From: Microlunatus elymi
GTDB taxonomy: Bacteria > Actinomycetota > Actinomycetes > Propionibacteriales > Propionibacteriaceae
Assembly: GCF_007362775.1 (NCBI RefSeq)
Contig: NZ_CP041692.1
Span: forward strand, 2,046,001-2,110,000
Direction of reading: 5' to 3'
Length of the DNA stretch: 64,000 bases
The notes beneath the pieces are model-generated. The model worked only from the letters and a program-made list of their open reading frames with translations, was not told the DNA's origin and did no database searches. How positions within the stretch are numbered: position 1 is the first letter of the stretch; each line of letters opens with the position of its first letter. Both the position numbers and the translations under genes were made by a program. Shown here in pieces: positions 33,148-41,787 of this stretch.

Positions 33148-33648
33148 TCAGTCGCCGACCCGTTCCACCTGGCCGTCGGTGATCTTGATCAACTCTGGAC
33201 AGCTGAGTGGGAAGATCGTGTGCGGGGTGCCGCCGGCAGCCCACAGGGTGGGGTAGTCGGCCAACGCCTCATCGATGATCGTTCGCAGCGGCTCGGGATG
33301 TCCGGTCGGTGCGACGCCACCGATTGCCTGCCCGGTGGCGGCGCGGACCTGGTCCGGGTCGGCGCGGATGATCTTGGTCAGCTCGAGCCGCCGAGCCAGC
33401 GCGTCGGTATCGACCCGATGCCGACCGCTGGTCATCACCAGCAGTGGCGATTCGTTGCCGTGATCATCGACCGCCATGAAGATCAGACTGTTGGCGATCG
33501 CGCCGATCTCGCAGTCCAGCGCGGCCGCTGCGAGCACCGCGGTCTTCGCGGAGTCGGGCAGAACCCGGATCGCCGGCTCGACGCCGGCAGCCAGCAGGGC
33601 AGCGTGCACCGTACGGCTTCGTTCGGGCAACTCGTCCAGGGATGTCAT
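33148..33648 (-). CDS. YbaK/EbsC-type aminoacyl-tRNA deacylase
   Basis: A 166-aa protein of the YbaK/ProX editing family, which hydrolyses mischarged tRNA such as Cys-tRNAPro. Features: KTAVLAAAALDCEIGAIANSLIF, the region around LTKIIRADPDQVRAATGQAIGGV (catalytic Lys and GxxP-like loop), and the C-terminal PLSCPELIKITDGQVERVG. The ATG at 33648 has CAGGAGAG upstream. It is 11 bp after the gamma carbonic anhydrase gene, presumably in one transcript. Confidence 0.88.
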   Translation of the reverse strand: MTSLDELPERSRTVHAALLAAGVEPAIRVLPDSAKTAVLAAAALDCEIGAIANSLIFMAVDDHGNESPLLVMTSGRHRVDTDALARRLELTKIIRADPDQVRAATGQAIGGVAPTGHPEPLRTIIDEALADYPTLWAAGGTPHTIFPLSCPELIKITDGQVERVGD

Positions 33649-33659
33649 GACTCTCCTGA

Positions 33660-34217
33660 TCACAGTCGGCGGTGATGGGCGGTCAGGTCGAGATACTCCT
33701 GGGCGTTCTCGATCACCTTCTCCACCTCGGACTCGGACAGCTCGCGGCGTACCTTGCCCGGGACGCCGGCGACCAGCGAGCGCGGCGGGATCACGGTGCC
33801 CTCCAGCACCACCGTGCCGGCCGCTACCAGCGCACCGGTACCGATCTGAGCACCGTTCAAGATCGTCGCGTTCATCCCGATCAGCACGTTGTCGGCGATC
33901 GTGCAGCCATGGATGACCGCCAGATGTCCGACGCTGACGCCGCGTCCGATCAGGCTCGGGAAGCCGGTGTCGGTGTGGACCACGACGTTGTCCTGCAGAT
34001 TGCTCCCGACACCGAGTCGGACCTCGGCCATGTCGGCGCGTACGACGGCCCCGTAGTAGACCGATGATTCGGCGTCCAGGGTGGCGGCCCCGATCACGGT
34101 GGCGTTCGGCGCCAGCCATGCCGTCGGGGCGATGACCGGTCGGGCCTCGCCGTAGGGGAGCACCAGGGCGGAACGATCTGGCGCCGGGATCTGCCGGGAT
34201 GTCGAGTCGTGAGCCAT
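33660..34217 (-). CDS. Gamma carbonic anhydrase-like hexapeptide protein
   Basis: A 185-aa left-handed beta-helix protein. The three zinc-binding His of gamma carbonic anhydrases are seen in NVVVHTD and VGHLAVIHGC. Hexapeptide repeats run from APNATVIGAATL to GTVVLEGTVIP, followed by PGKVRRELSESEVE, typical of the YrdA/PaaY branch. It may be a carbonic anhydrase or a related enzyme; activity in this branch is not assured. Confidence 0.88.
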   Translation of the reverse strand: MAHDSTSRQIPAPDRSALVLPYGEARPVIAPTAWLAPNATVIGAATLDAESSVYYGAVVRADMAEVRLGVGSNLQDNVVVHTDTGFPSLIGRGVSVGHLAVIHGCTIADNVLIGMNATILNGAQIGTGALVAAGTVVLEGTVIPPRSLVAGVPGKVRRELSESEVEKVIENAQEYLDLTAHHRRL

Positions 34218-34298
34218 GGCCTCATCGTGTCATTCGTCACGTCGAACCGGCACGGCGCCAGGCCGAGAACTGTCACCCCCGCCGTCTACATTGACGCC

Positions 34299-35009
34299 AT
34301 GTGCATCCTCGGGAGCTTCGGTCCGCCGCCGCCATCGCTGCGTCCGGCGTACCGGTTCCCGACCGTGATGCTCGCGATCGGCTACCTGCTCTGCACCGTG
34401 CTGGACGGGGTGGCCGAGGCGACCGGGGCGGAGACGATGTCGTTCGTGCTCCGACTACTGGCCATGCCGCTGTTGATCGGGGTGCTGATCACCGCTCGGC
34501 CGCTGCTTGATCGCACGGTGCTGCTGGTCCTCGGGGCGTTGATCTTCTCCTGGCTCGGCGATACCGCCGGCGGGGTCAGCTTTCTGATCAAGATCGGGCT
34601 GTTTCTGCTGGCCCAACTGTTCTTCATCGCCGCATTCTGGCCGCATCGGCAGCGGAGCCTGGTGACGCGCCCGTGGGCCGTGATCGTGTACGCGATGGTG
34701 TTGGTCGGGATCGGAGCGCCGATGATCATCCAGGCGGACAGACTGGCGGTCCCGGTGATGATCTACGGCTTCAGCCTGGTCGCGATGGCGATCCTCGCCA
34801 CTGCCTTCGGCAAGCGTGCAGCCCTCGGCGGTCTGCTGTTCGTGATCAGCGACTCGTTGCTCGGGCTGACCTGGTTCTACCCGTCGACCGCCGGTCACCT
34901 GATGGACATGGTGATCATGCTCAGCTATCTGTCCGCCCAGGGCCTGCTGGTCTGTGGTCTGCTGGCCCACCCGGCCGAGCAGCCTGACCCAGCGCGTACC
35001 GGATCGTGA
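34299..35009 (+). CDS. YhhN/TMEM86-type membrane protein (lysoplasmalogenase family)
   Basis: A 236-aa protein with about eight membrane helices. SFVLRLLAMPLLIGVLI, LGALIFSWLGDTAGG and LFVISDSLLGLTWF carry the conserved Asp residues of the YhhN family, whose animal members hydrolyse lysoplasmalogens. The ATG at 34299 is chosen because TACATT (34287-34292) lies exactly 6 nt upstream, matching the leaderless pattern of neighbouring genes; the frame is open further upstream. Confidence 0.82.
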   Translation: MCILGSFGPPPPSLRPAYRFPTVMLAIGYLLCTVLDGVAEATGAETMSFVLRLLAMPLLIGVLITARPLLDRTVLLVLGALIFSWLGDTAGGVSFLIKIGLFLLAQLFFIAAFWPHRQRSLVTRPWAVIVYAMVLVGIGAPMIIQADRLAVPVMIYGFSLVAMAILATAFGKRAALGGLLFVISDSLLGLTWFYPSTAGHLMDMVIMLSYLSAQGLLVCGLLAHPAEQPDPARTGS

Positions 35010-35069
35010 CCGCGCGCACCTGATCCGTCGAGCAGACCACGATCGGCCTGCCGCGGCGCACGCAGCCGA

Positions 35070-35298
35070 GGTGCCGTACCTCCTGAAATCCGAACATTTG
35101 GCCGGGGAAGTCGGCCGTCCACGGGCCGGCGTCTGAACGGGCCAGACGTTCCCGCCGAAGCGTCCCGACCCGACCGCGCCGCCGCACCACTGTGATTCAG
35201 GGTGCCCCTGTGTCGACTGCCCGCACGCCCCGGACGAATCCAAGGAGGTTGGGCAGTCAGGGGCTCGGCTATGGGTGCCGTACCTCCTGGGATCCGAA
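35070..35298. repeat. Pair of 25-bp direct repeats in a gene-free spacer
   Basis: GGTGCCGTACCTCCTG followed by (AA/GG)ATCCGAA occurs at 35070-35094 and 35274-35298, identical in 23 of 25 bases and 204 bp apart. On the minus strand the unit contains AGGAGGTACGGCACC. The whole 35010-35340 spacer has no convincing gene, so the copies are probably regulatory or remnants of a small repeat. Confidence 0.6.
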
Positions 35299-35340
35299 GA
35301 AGGCGACCGTCGACATCGCCAACTTGGATCGCGGGTTAAG

Positions 35341-35976
35341 TCAGGTTGAGCGCCGGTGGATCCTGCTTGCCGCGATCACTCCGCCGATCGCGCCGCCGAG
35401 GTGAGCTTGCCAGGAGATCCCCGCCTGGCTCGGGAAGACGCCCCACAGCATCCCGCCGTACAGCAGCAGCACGGCGAGACCGACGACGATCGGCAGCGGT
35501 CGACGGTCGAAGGCGCCGCGGGCGATGATGTAGGTCAGCCAGCCCATGATCAAACCGCTGGCGCCGAGCACGATCGTGTTCGCCGGGGTGAGCAGCCAGG
35601 CGGACAGGCCGGAGACGATCACGATGATCAGCGAGGCACCGAGCCAGCGGGCGAAACCGCCGAGCGCGACGATGAACCCCAGCACCGCGAACGGCATCGT
35701 GTTGCCGAGCAGATGTTCGAACCCGCCGTGCAGCAGGGGAGCGGTGAAGATCTCCGGCAACCCGTCCAGCTCGCGGGCGTGAATCCCGTACTGGTCAAGG
35801 GATCCGCCGGTCGACTGGTCGAAGATCTCCAGCACCCACATGAACGCCAGCAGGCCGCCGATCAGCACCGCGGCGGCGAACGGATTCATCCGAGTCCGGG
35901 CGGTCGTCGGGCTCAGCTGCCGTCCGTCGCTCGCGTCGTATCGAGGCTGTGGTGTGCCGGTGGGAGTCCAACTCAT
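35341..35976 (-). CDS. Rhomboid family intramembrane serine protease
   Basis: A 211-aa membrane protein. The catalytic Ser is S140 in LGASGLIMGWLTY and the catalytic His is H192 in QAHLGGAIGG; HGGFEHLLGN (83-92) supplies the conserved His/Asn of the first core helix. About six membrane segments. Start at ATG 35976, with TAGGCT 10 nt upstream on the minus strand, so the leader is very short. Substrates are unknown. Confidence 0.92.
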   Translation of the reverse strand: MSWTPTGTPQPRYDASDGRQLSPTTARTRMNPFAAAVLIGGLLAFMWVLEIFDQSTGGSLDQYGIHARELDGLPEIFTAPLLHGGFEHLLGNTMPFAVLGFIVALGGFARWLGASLIIVIVSGLSAWLLTPANTIVLGASGLIMGWLTYIIARGAFDRRPLPIVVGLAVLLLYGGMLWGVFPSQAGISWQAHLGGAIGGVIAASRIHRRST

Positions 35977-36086
35977 AGTGGGTCCGAGCCTATGCAGCCC
36001 GGGCAAGGCGGCCGAGTCGACGCGATCACACCCTGCGGGTCGAAGCTCGGCCACGGTGGGGACACACCGCCCGGTAGCCTCCGGGC

Positions 36087-36983
36087 ATGGCGATTCCCGA
36101 TCTGTCCCCCGATCCCGTACCGGTGTCCGACGGTGAAGCAGTGCTGGCCGGCTCCCGTACGCGGTGGTGGGAGTGGGGCGAGCCGGCGCGGGACGCCGGG
36201 ACCACGACGACGATCATCGCCGTGCACGGCTTTCGCGGTGATCATCACGGTCTGCTGCCGATCGTCGCTCGACTGGACGGTTATCGGGTGATCACGCCGG
36301 ATCTGCCCGGCTTCGGCGAGTCGACCCCGTTTCGGCGGGGCAAGCACGACGTCGCGGCGTACGCGGGTTGGCTGGCCGACTTCTGCACTCAGTTCCAGCA
36401 CGACGGACCGCTGGTGCTGCTGGGCCACTCGTTCGGATCGGTGATCACCTCGGCGGCCGTGGCGGCCGGATTGCGGCCGGCTGCGCTGGTGTTGATCAAT
36501 CCAATCGCGGCTCCCGCACTGCAGGGTCCTCGGGCGGTGCTGTCCAGGATCGCGGTCGGCTACTACAAGCTGGGGGCCGCGCTGCCCGAGCGACTTGGCC
36601 GGCCGCTGCTGGCCAACCGACTGATTGTCCGCGGACTCAGCGAGGTGATGGCCACCAGTGACGATCCGCAGTTGCGGGCCTGGATCCATGATCAACATCA
36701 TCGCTACTTCTCGAACTTTGCCGATCGACGGGTCGTGGTGGAGGCCTTCGAGGCGTCGGTGTCGGACGACGTCGGCGAGTACGCCGACCGGATCGCGGTG
36801 CCGACGCTGCTGATCGGCGGTGATCGTGACGACATCGTGCCGATCGCTGCCCAGCAACGGCTGGTGTCCCGGCTGAGCGACGGCCGGTTGTTGATCTTGG
36901 CCGACGTCGGCCATCTGATTCACTACGAACGTGCTGAGCCGGCAGCAAAGATGATCATCGAATTCCTCGGCCGCCGGATCTGA
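36087..36983 (+). CDS. Alpha/beta hydrolase
   Basis: A 298-aa hydrolase. HGFRGDHHG is the oxyanion-hole region, the nucleophile is S115 in LLGHSFGSVI, the acid lies in IGGDRDDIVP, and the His is in ADVGHLIHYERAEP. The substrate is unknown. TAGCCT (36075-36080) lies 6 nt before the ATG, so it is probably leaderless. It overlaps the convergent glycosyltransferase by 29 bp. Confidence 0.92.
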   Translation: MAIPDLSPDPVPVSDGEAVLAGSRTRWWEWGEPARDAGTTTTIIAVHGFRGDHHGLLPIVARLDGYRVITPDLPGFGESTPFRRGKHDVAAYAGWLADFCTQFQHDGPLVLLGHSFGSVITSAAVAAGLRPAALVLINPIAAPALQGPRAVLSRIAVGYYKLGAALPERLGRPLLANRLIVRGLSEVMATSDDPQLRAWIHDQHHRYFSNFADRRVVVEAFEASVSDDVGEYADRIAVPTLLIGGDRDDIVPIAAQQRLVSRLSDGRLLILADVGHLIHYERAEPAAKMIIEFLGRRI

Positions 36984-38199
36984 TCAGACCGCGGTACAAC
37001 TTCAGCAGGGTGGCCGCATGGCACCCGGGTGAGAACTGCTCGCGTTCCTCGGCCGCGGCCTGCGAAGCCTTGATCACCTGCTCCGGGTGCCGGACCAGAT
37101 CGACGAACGTGTCGCTCAACGCGTCGTCGGAGGCGGGCGAGGAGATCCCCGGCCCGGCGAGCCCCTCGGTCAGTGCCGGATCGCAGTAGACCACACCGCG
37201 CATCGCCATCACCGCCTCGACGATCGTCATCGGCTGGTTGTCGAAGCCCCGGGAGGTCAGCGCCAGCAGGTGTGCGTCGGCCAGCAGGGCACCGATTCGA
37301 TCATGATCTTGACGGCCGAGGAATCTGATCTGCCGGTGACCCGCGGCAATCTCCCGGGCCTCGGCCAGCTGACTGCCGTCGCCCGCGACGGTGAACTGGA
37401 TCTGTCCCGGATCGAGCCGCTCGGCGGCGCGTACCGCCGCGTTGACGAAGGTCAGGATTCGCTTCTCGGGTACGCAACGGCCGATCCAGATGATCTTCAA
37501 CGGCGCGACGACGTCGGTCAGCGGAGCGGCCTCGGGCAGGGTGGACACGGTGTTGGCCAGGACCGTCACCTGCTCCAGCCCGGCAGTCCGCAGCCGCTCC
37601 GCCTGATGCGCTGACGGCGAGATCACCAGGTCGGCCTGCCGAGCGACGGTGAGGGTCATGTTGCGCAGCGCACTGTCGGCCCGCGGGTCGGCCAGTCGTA
37701 CGCTCGTCGGGACCAGCCCGGTGACCCGGCGATGAAAGCGCCGGACCAGGCCCGCGATCAGGAACTGTCCCCGTCGCGGCGCCTGCCAGAAGAACGTGTG
37801 CACGGTGTGCACCACCGGTAGTCCGAGCCGGCGTGCGGCCATCGCCGCGGCCGCGGACAGACCGAACTCCGATTGCAGGTGGACGATGTCGATCGACCGT
37901 TCGACCAAGATCGTTTGCAGCTGCCGGCGCAGACCCTCGGTGTTGCGCAGGACCGGCAGCTGGAGGCCGGGCAGTGTCCAGCGGGCCGGCATGGTCACGT
38001 GGTCGATGCGATCATCGGGGCAGACCTGTTGCCATACCTGCTGCGACGACGGCGACAGTACGACCACCCGGCCGCCGGCCGCGACCACCGCAGCTGCCTC
38101 CTGCAGCAGTGCGGTCTGCGCGCCACCGAGATAGTCCAGCGCATAATCGCAGACCACCGCGATCTGCAGGGGCGCAACCCGCGGCGAGTCCGATTTCAT
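36955..38199 (-). CDS. GT4 family glycosyltransferase
   Basis: A 414-aa retaining GT-B glycosyltransferase. The N-terminal acceptor domain has VVCDYALDYLGGAQTALL and DIVHLQSEFGLSAAAA; the C-terminal donor domain has IWIGRCVPEKRILTFVNA and an E-x7-E type end in LTSRGFDNQPMTIVEAVMA. It is probably a mannosyl- or glucosyltransferase acting on a lipid or glycan. ATG 38199 is taken as the start. A second GT4 gene lies 1.4 kb away, with a DMT transporter in between. Confidence 0.85.
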   Translation of the reverse strand: MKSDSPRVAPLQIAVVCDYALDYLGGAQTALLQEAAAVVAAGGRVVVLSPSSQQVWQQVCPDDRIDHVTMPARWTLPGLQLPVLRNTEGLRRQLQTILVERSIDIVHLQSEFGLSAAAAMAARRLGLPVVHTVHTFFWQAPRRGQFLIAGLVRRFHRRVTGLVPTSVRLADPRADSALRNMTLTVARQADLVISPSAHQAERLRTAGLEQVTVLANTVSTLPEAAPLTDVVAPLKIIWIGRCVPEKRILTFVNAAVRAAERLDPGQIQFTVAGDGSQLAEAREIAAGHRQIRFLGRQDHDRIGALLADAHLLALTSRGFDNQPMTIVEAVMAMRGVVYCDPALTEGLAGPGISSPASDDALSDTFVDLVRHPEQVIKASQAAAEEREQFSPGCHAATLLKLYRGLIRSGGRGIR

Positions 38200-38533
38200 G
38201 ATCAACTTCGTCCGGTCCGATCGGCTGGAGAACGGCAGGTGGGCTCGCACGGGCCGTGGCCTCGTACGGTGGTGTGACGGCCCCAGTCTTCCAGATCGGT
38301 CAGCGACGCCTCCGTCGGCAACCGGATCGACGCGTGGACGCCGGGCGGCTGTCGTCATACTGCGGGACGATCTTGTCGCGTCGGCCGTCCGCCCGAGGTC
38401 TGCTCTGGATAACCCCACAGTGGAGAAGGTGGGCTTCTGGATGGTTGCCAGCCAGTCCGAATGAAACGGTGGTTCCCGTGAACGCAACCACCACCACTGG
38501 TACGGCAACGCGCCGGGCTCATCGGGGGAGTCG
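38200..38533. other. Spacer between divergent glycosyltransferase and DMT genes
   Basis: 334 bp without a convincing gene in any frame. GGGGGAG (about 38525) is the ribosome binding site of the DMT gene. Promoters for both divergent genes should lie here, but none is clear. Confidence 0.5.
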
Positions 38534-39577
38534 ATGATGGGCTCGTCAGGGTGGATCGTTGTCGCGATCGTCCTCGCCGTGATCGATGCGATCTGCTTCG
38601 CTGCGGCCGCGGTCTACCAGCAGCGCGCCGTCCGGCGGACGGTGCTCAGTGATCTTCCGACCACAGGCGCCGACCAGCGGTTTGGCAGCAGTACGGGGCA
38701 CATCCGCCAGCATCGGCTGAGCCTGCGGCGGATCCCGACGCTGGTGAGCAAGCCGGGATGGCTGGGCGGCGCGGCGCTGATGGTGCTCGGCGGCAGTCTG
38801 CATGTGATTGCGCTCTGGCTCGCGCCGGTCTCGGTGATCCAGCCGATCGGGGTGCTCGGGGTGCCGATCGCGGTCCTGTTGGCCGCCAAGCTCGCGCATC
38901 GCCGACCGTCGCGGCGCTCGGTTCTGCCGATCTTGCTCTGCGTGGTCAGCATCGGGGCCTTCGTCGGGATCGCGGCCGAACAGGTCTCCACCGATCGGCC
39001 GGTGCCGATGACGGGTCTGTTGATCACCGAAGCGGTCGTGCTGTTGGTGATCGGATCGACGATCTTGATCACGCGCAGGATGCACGGCTGGATCCGATGC
39101 CTGTCCAACGCAGTTGCCGGCGCGCTCGGTGTCGGCATGGTTGCAGTCCTGATGCGGGCGCTCGGCCAGCATCTGCAGGCGGGCAGCGGCGGAATTGATC
39201 TTGGCCGACTGTTCGATCCGGCTGGATCGGCCATGATCGGGCTGATGATCTTGAGCGGCGCCGCCGGCGGATGGCTGGTTCAACAGGCGTACGCGAGCGG
39301 GCCGGCCGAGGTGGTGCTGGCCAGCCTGACGGTGGTCGATCCGATGATCGCGGTGGTGATCGGACTGCTGCTGCTGGGTGAGGGCGCGACGCTGACGGCC
39401 GGGGCGACGATCGGCATGATCATCTGCGGTCTGGCTGCCGTCGGTGGGGTGATCGCGCTGGCCCGGACCCATCCGGATGCCGAAGCGTCCCCGCGCCGTC
39501 AAGAACTTGACATCGCTGTTCACGAAACCGCTGAAGAATCTGACCGGCTCGTTCGGGCCGGCGCCGGTATTGGTTGA
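38534..39577 (+). CDS. DMT superfamily membrane protein
   Basis: A 347-aa protein with about nine to ten membrane helices and an internal duplication, as in EamA/NIPA-like DMT proteins: LAPVSVIQPIGVLGVPIAVL in the first half and ASLTVVDPMIAVVIGLLLLGE in the second. A 30-residue charged tail follows the last helix. It lies 11 bp before a GT4 gene, so the two are likely co-transcribed; it may export or flip a glycoconjugate or precursor, which is only an inference. Confidence 0.82.
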   Translation: MMGSSGWIVVAIVLAVIDAICFAAAAVYQQRAVRRTVLSDLPTTGADQRFGSSTGHIRQHRLSLRRIPTLVSKPGWLGGAALMVLGGSLHVIALWLAPVSVIQPIGVLGVPIAVLLAAKLAHRRPSRRSVLPILLCVVSIGAFVGIAAEQVSTDRPVPMTGLLITEAVVLLVIGSTILITRRMHGWIRCLSNAVAGALGVGMVAVLMRALGQHLQAGSGGIDLGRLFDPAGSAMIGLMILSGAAGGWLVQQAYASGPAEVVLASLTVVDPMIAVVIGLLLLGEGATLTAGATIGMIICGLAAVGGVIALARTHPDAEASPRRQELDIAVHETAEESDRLVRAGAGIG

Positions 39578-39588
39578 AAGGACGAGAC

Positions 39589-40767
39589 GTGAAGATCGTG
39601 ATCGGAGCCGACAGCTACGCGCCCGACATCAACGGGGCTGCCCGGTTCGCCGAACGGCTGGCGGAGGGACTGGCTGGTCGCAGACACGAGATCCATGTGG
39701 TCTCCGCCTCGACCGATGGCCCGGCCCGGACCGAACACGTCGGCGAGCTGACCGTTCATCGGCTGCACTCGATTCGCTATCGGCTGCACGAGAGTCTGCG
39801 GGTCTGCCTGCCCTGGCAGACGATCCCGGAGTCGCGGCGGCTGCTTGCCGAGCTGCGGCCCGATGTCGTGCATGTCCAGTCGCACATGGTGATCGGCCGC
39901 GGCCTGGCCTACGCCGCTGCCGATCGCGCCATCCCGCTGGTCGCCACCAATCACTTCATGCCGGAGAACGTGTTCGGCTACGTGCCGCTGCTGCCGCGGC
40001 CGTTCTACCAGGCAGCCGGACGGATCGCCTGGCGCGATCTGGCCAGGGTGTTCGGCCGGGCGGACGTGATCACCGCGCCGACGCCCCGCGCGATCCAGTT
40101 GTTGCAGGACGCGACCGGTCTGTCCGGTGAGGCGATCTCCTGCGGCATCGACTCCGAGCGCTACTGGCAGGCCAGCCAGCAGGCGCAGCCCGGGACCGGG
40201 CCGGTGATCTTGTTCGTCGGACGGCTCGACCAGGAGAAACGGATCGACGAACTGATCGCCGCATTCGCCAGGATCCCGGCCGGCACCGGGGCCCGGCTGG
40301 AGATCGTCGGCCACGGTGATCAACATGACCTGCTGGTTCGGTTGGCCGCCGAGCTGGGCGTGAGCGACCGGGTCAGCTTCCTCGGTCACGTCAGCGAACA
40401 GGACTTGCTCACCGCGTACGGGCGGGCCGCGATCTTCTGCATGCCGGGCGTCGCCGAGCTACAGAGTCTGGTCACCCTGGAAGCGATGTCGGCCGGCAAG
40501 CCGGTGGTTGCCGCCAATGCGATGGCGCTGCCGCACCTGGTGAAGCCGGGGCACAACGGTTGGTTGTATACCCCCGGTGACATCGGTGAACTGGCCCTGC
40601 GATTGTCCACCCTGGTCTCGGATCCCGCGCTGCGCAGACGGATGGGCCAGCACAGCCGTGAGCTCGTCTCGGTCCACGATTTCGGCGCCACCCTTGATCG
40701 TTTCGAGGACATCTACGCCCGCGTCGCCGCCCGCCGCTCCGTGCACCTGCTCACCCGCGCAGCCTGA
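39589..40767 (+). CDS. GT4 family glycosyltransferase (PimB/GDP-mannose transferase-like)
   Basis: A 392-aa GT-B protein. It starts KIVIGADSYAPDINGAARFA, close to the pattern of actinobacterial alpha-mannosyltransferases; the donor side has ILFVGRLDQEKRIDELIAAF, FLGHVSEQDLLTAYGRA and AELQSLVTLEAMSAGKPVVA. GTG 39589 is chosen for AAAGGACGAG upstream; an in-frame TTG at 39574 would overlap the previous stop. The likely job is building mannolipid or cell-envelope glycan. Confidence 0.9.
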   Translation: MKIVIGADSYAPDINGAARFAERLAEGLAGRRHEIHVVSASTDGPARTEHVGELTVHRLHSIRYRLHESLRVCLPWQTIPESRRLLAELRPDVVHVQSHMVIGRGLAYAAADRAIPLVATNHFMPENVFGYVPLLPRPFYQAAGRIAWRDLARVFGRADVITAPTPRAIQLLQDATGLSGEAISCGIDSERYWQASQQAQPGTGPVILFVGRLDQEKRIDELIAAFARIPAGTGARLEIVGHGDQHDLLVRLAAELGVSDRVSFLGHVSEQDLLTAYGRAAIFCMPGVAELQSLVTLEAMSAGKPVVAANAMALPHLVKPGHNGWLYTPGDIGELALRLSTLVSDPALRRRMGQHSRELVSVHDFGATLDRFEDIYARVAARRSVHLLTRAA

Positions 40768-40775
40768 ACCTCGAG

Positions 40776-40818
40776 TTGTCAGAACGTAGTTGGCCATAGC
40801 CCAGCTGCGTTCTGACAA
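40776..40818 (+). repeat. Hairpin repeat after the glycosyltransferase (copy 2)
   Basis: An 18-bp stem TTGTCAGAACGTAGTTGG (40776-40793) pairs with 40801-40818; the only two mismatches are G-T pairs, so the RNA stem is continuous. Loop CCATAGC. It is followed by GTCGG like the copy at 10759. Position suggests a transcript end signal, although no T tract follows. Confidence 0.7.
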
Positions 40819-40920
40819 GTCGGTCAGGTCGCGTCCGCGACGGTGGACGTCTACGATGGCCGGGTCGAGATCGTCGGCTTCGACCGGGAGCCGGCCTGTA
40901 CGCTCAAGATCAACTCCTGA
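40816..40920 (+). pseudogene. Possible 3' remnant of a lost gene
   Basis: From just inside the hairpin, an open frame reads QVGQVASATVDVYDGRVEI then VGFDREPACTLKINS and a TGA at 40918-40920. Nearly every third base is G or C, as in real genes here, and there is no plausible start or ribosome binding site. It looks like the C-terminal end of a protein whose front was deleted at the hairpin repeat. The family is not recognised. Confidence 0.4.
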
Positions 40921-40941
40921 CCCGACGAGGTGTTGTCAAGG

Positions 40942-41766
40942 ATGCGCAAGTCTCTGTTCGCCGCCATCGGTGCGGTAGCCCTGTCCATGCTGGCCGGGAC
41001 TCTTACGGCCGTTCCGGCGCAGGCCGCTCCCGGGGCTCGGCCGCTGACCGTGATGACGTTCAACATCCACCACGCGGCGGGCACCGACGAGGTGCTGTCG
41101 CTGCCGCGAATCGCCGACGTGATCAAGGCCAACCGCGCGGACGTGGTCGGCCTGCAAGAAGTCGATCGGCACTACTCCGAACGCAGTGACTGGGCCGACC
41201 AGCCCGCCGAACTGGCCAAGCTGCTCGGCTATCACGTCGTGTTCGGCGCGAACATTGACGAAGCCCCGCCGGCGGAAGGCAAGCCGAGGATCCAGTACGG
41301 CACCGCGATCCTGTCCCGCTACCCGATCACCGCCTGGCAGAACACGCATTTGTTCCGTTCGCCTGATCAGGAACAGCGCGGCCTGCTGCAGGCCACCATC
41401 GACGTCCGCGGCAAGACGTTCCACTTCTACGACACGCATCTGGCGGCCAGCTCGCAGACCGATCGACTGCAGCAAGCTCAGCAGATCGTCGAGCTGGTCG
41501 ACCATGATCAGCCGGGCATCCTGGTCGGTGACCTGAACGCTGAGCCGACGGCACCGGAGATCAAGACCCTGGCCGCGGACCTCGACGACACCTGGTCGGC
41601 CGCCGGTCGGGGTGACTCGTCCAGCTATCCTTCCGAGGCGCCCGCGAAGCGGATCGACATGATCTTCAGCACCGGTCGCGTGCAGGCGATTCGCAGCTCC
41701 GTCGCTCACACCGACCCGGTGGCCTCCGATCACCTTCCGGTGGTGGCGAAGATCATCATCCGGTGA
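40942..41766 (+). CDS. Secreted endonuclease/exonuclease/phosphatase family protein
   Basis: A 274-aa EEP-superfamily phosphodiesterase with a Sec signal peptide (MRKSLFAAIGAVALSMLAG, cut after AQA). Catalytic motifs: MTFNIHHAAG (Asn), GLQEVDRHY (Glu), FYDTHLA, LVGDLNAEP (Asp/Asn) and the terminal SDHLPVVAKI (Asp-His). Related secreted enzymes cleave phospholipids, inositol phosphates or DNA; which one applies here is not clear. ATG 40942 places the charged signal start correctly. Confidence 0.88.
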   Translation: MRKSLFAAIGAVALSMLAGTLTAVPAQAAPGARPLTVMTFNIHHAAGTDEVLSLPRIADVIKANRADVVGLQEVDRHYSERSDWADQPAELAKLLGYHVVFGANIDEAPPAEGKPRIQYGTAILSRYPITAWQNTHLFRSPDQEQRGLLQATIDVRGKTFHFYDTHLAASSQTDRLQQAQQIVELVDHDQPGILVGDLNAEPTAPEIKTLAADLDDTWSAAGRGDSSSYPSEAPAKRIDMIFSTGRVQAIRSSVAHTDPVASDHLPVVAKIIIR

Positions 41767-41787
41767 TCATTCGGCGTTGAGCGTCGG

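Noticed and set aside
34921-35190. Minus-strand frame containing MFGFQEVRHLGCVRRGRPIVV
   Set aside because: It overlaps the end of the YhhN gene, has no ribosome binding site and partly consists of the 25-bp repeat; kept only as a repeat observation.
38198-38464. 88-codon frame in the spacer before the DMT gene
   Set aside because: No ribosome binding site, mixed third-position composition and no recognisable family.
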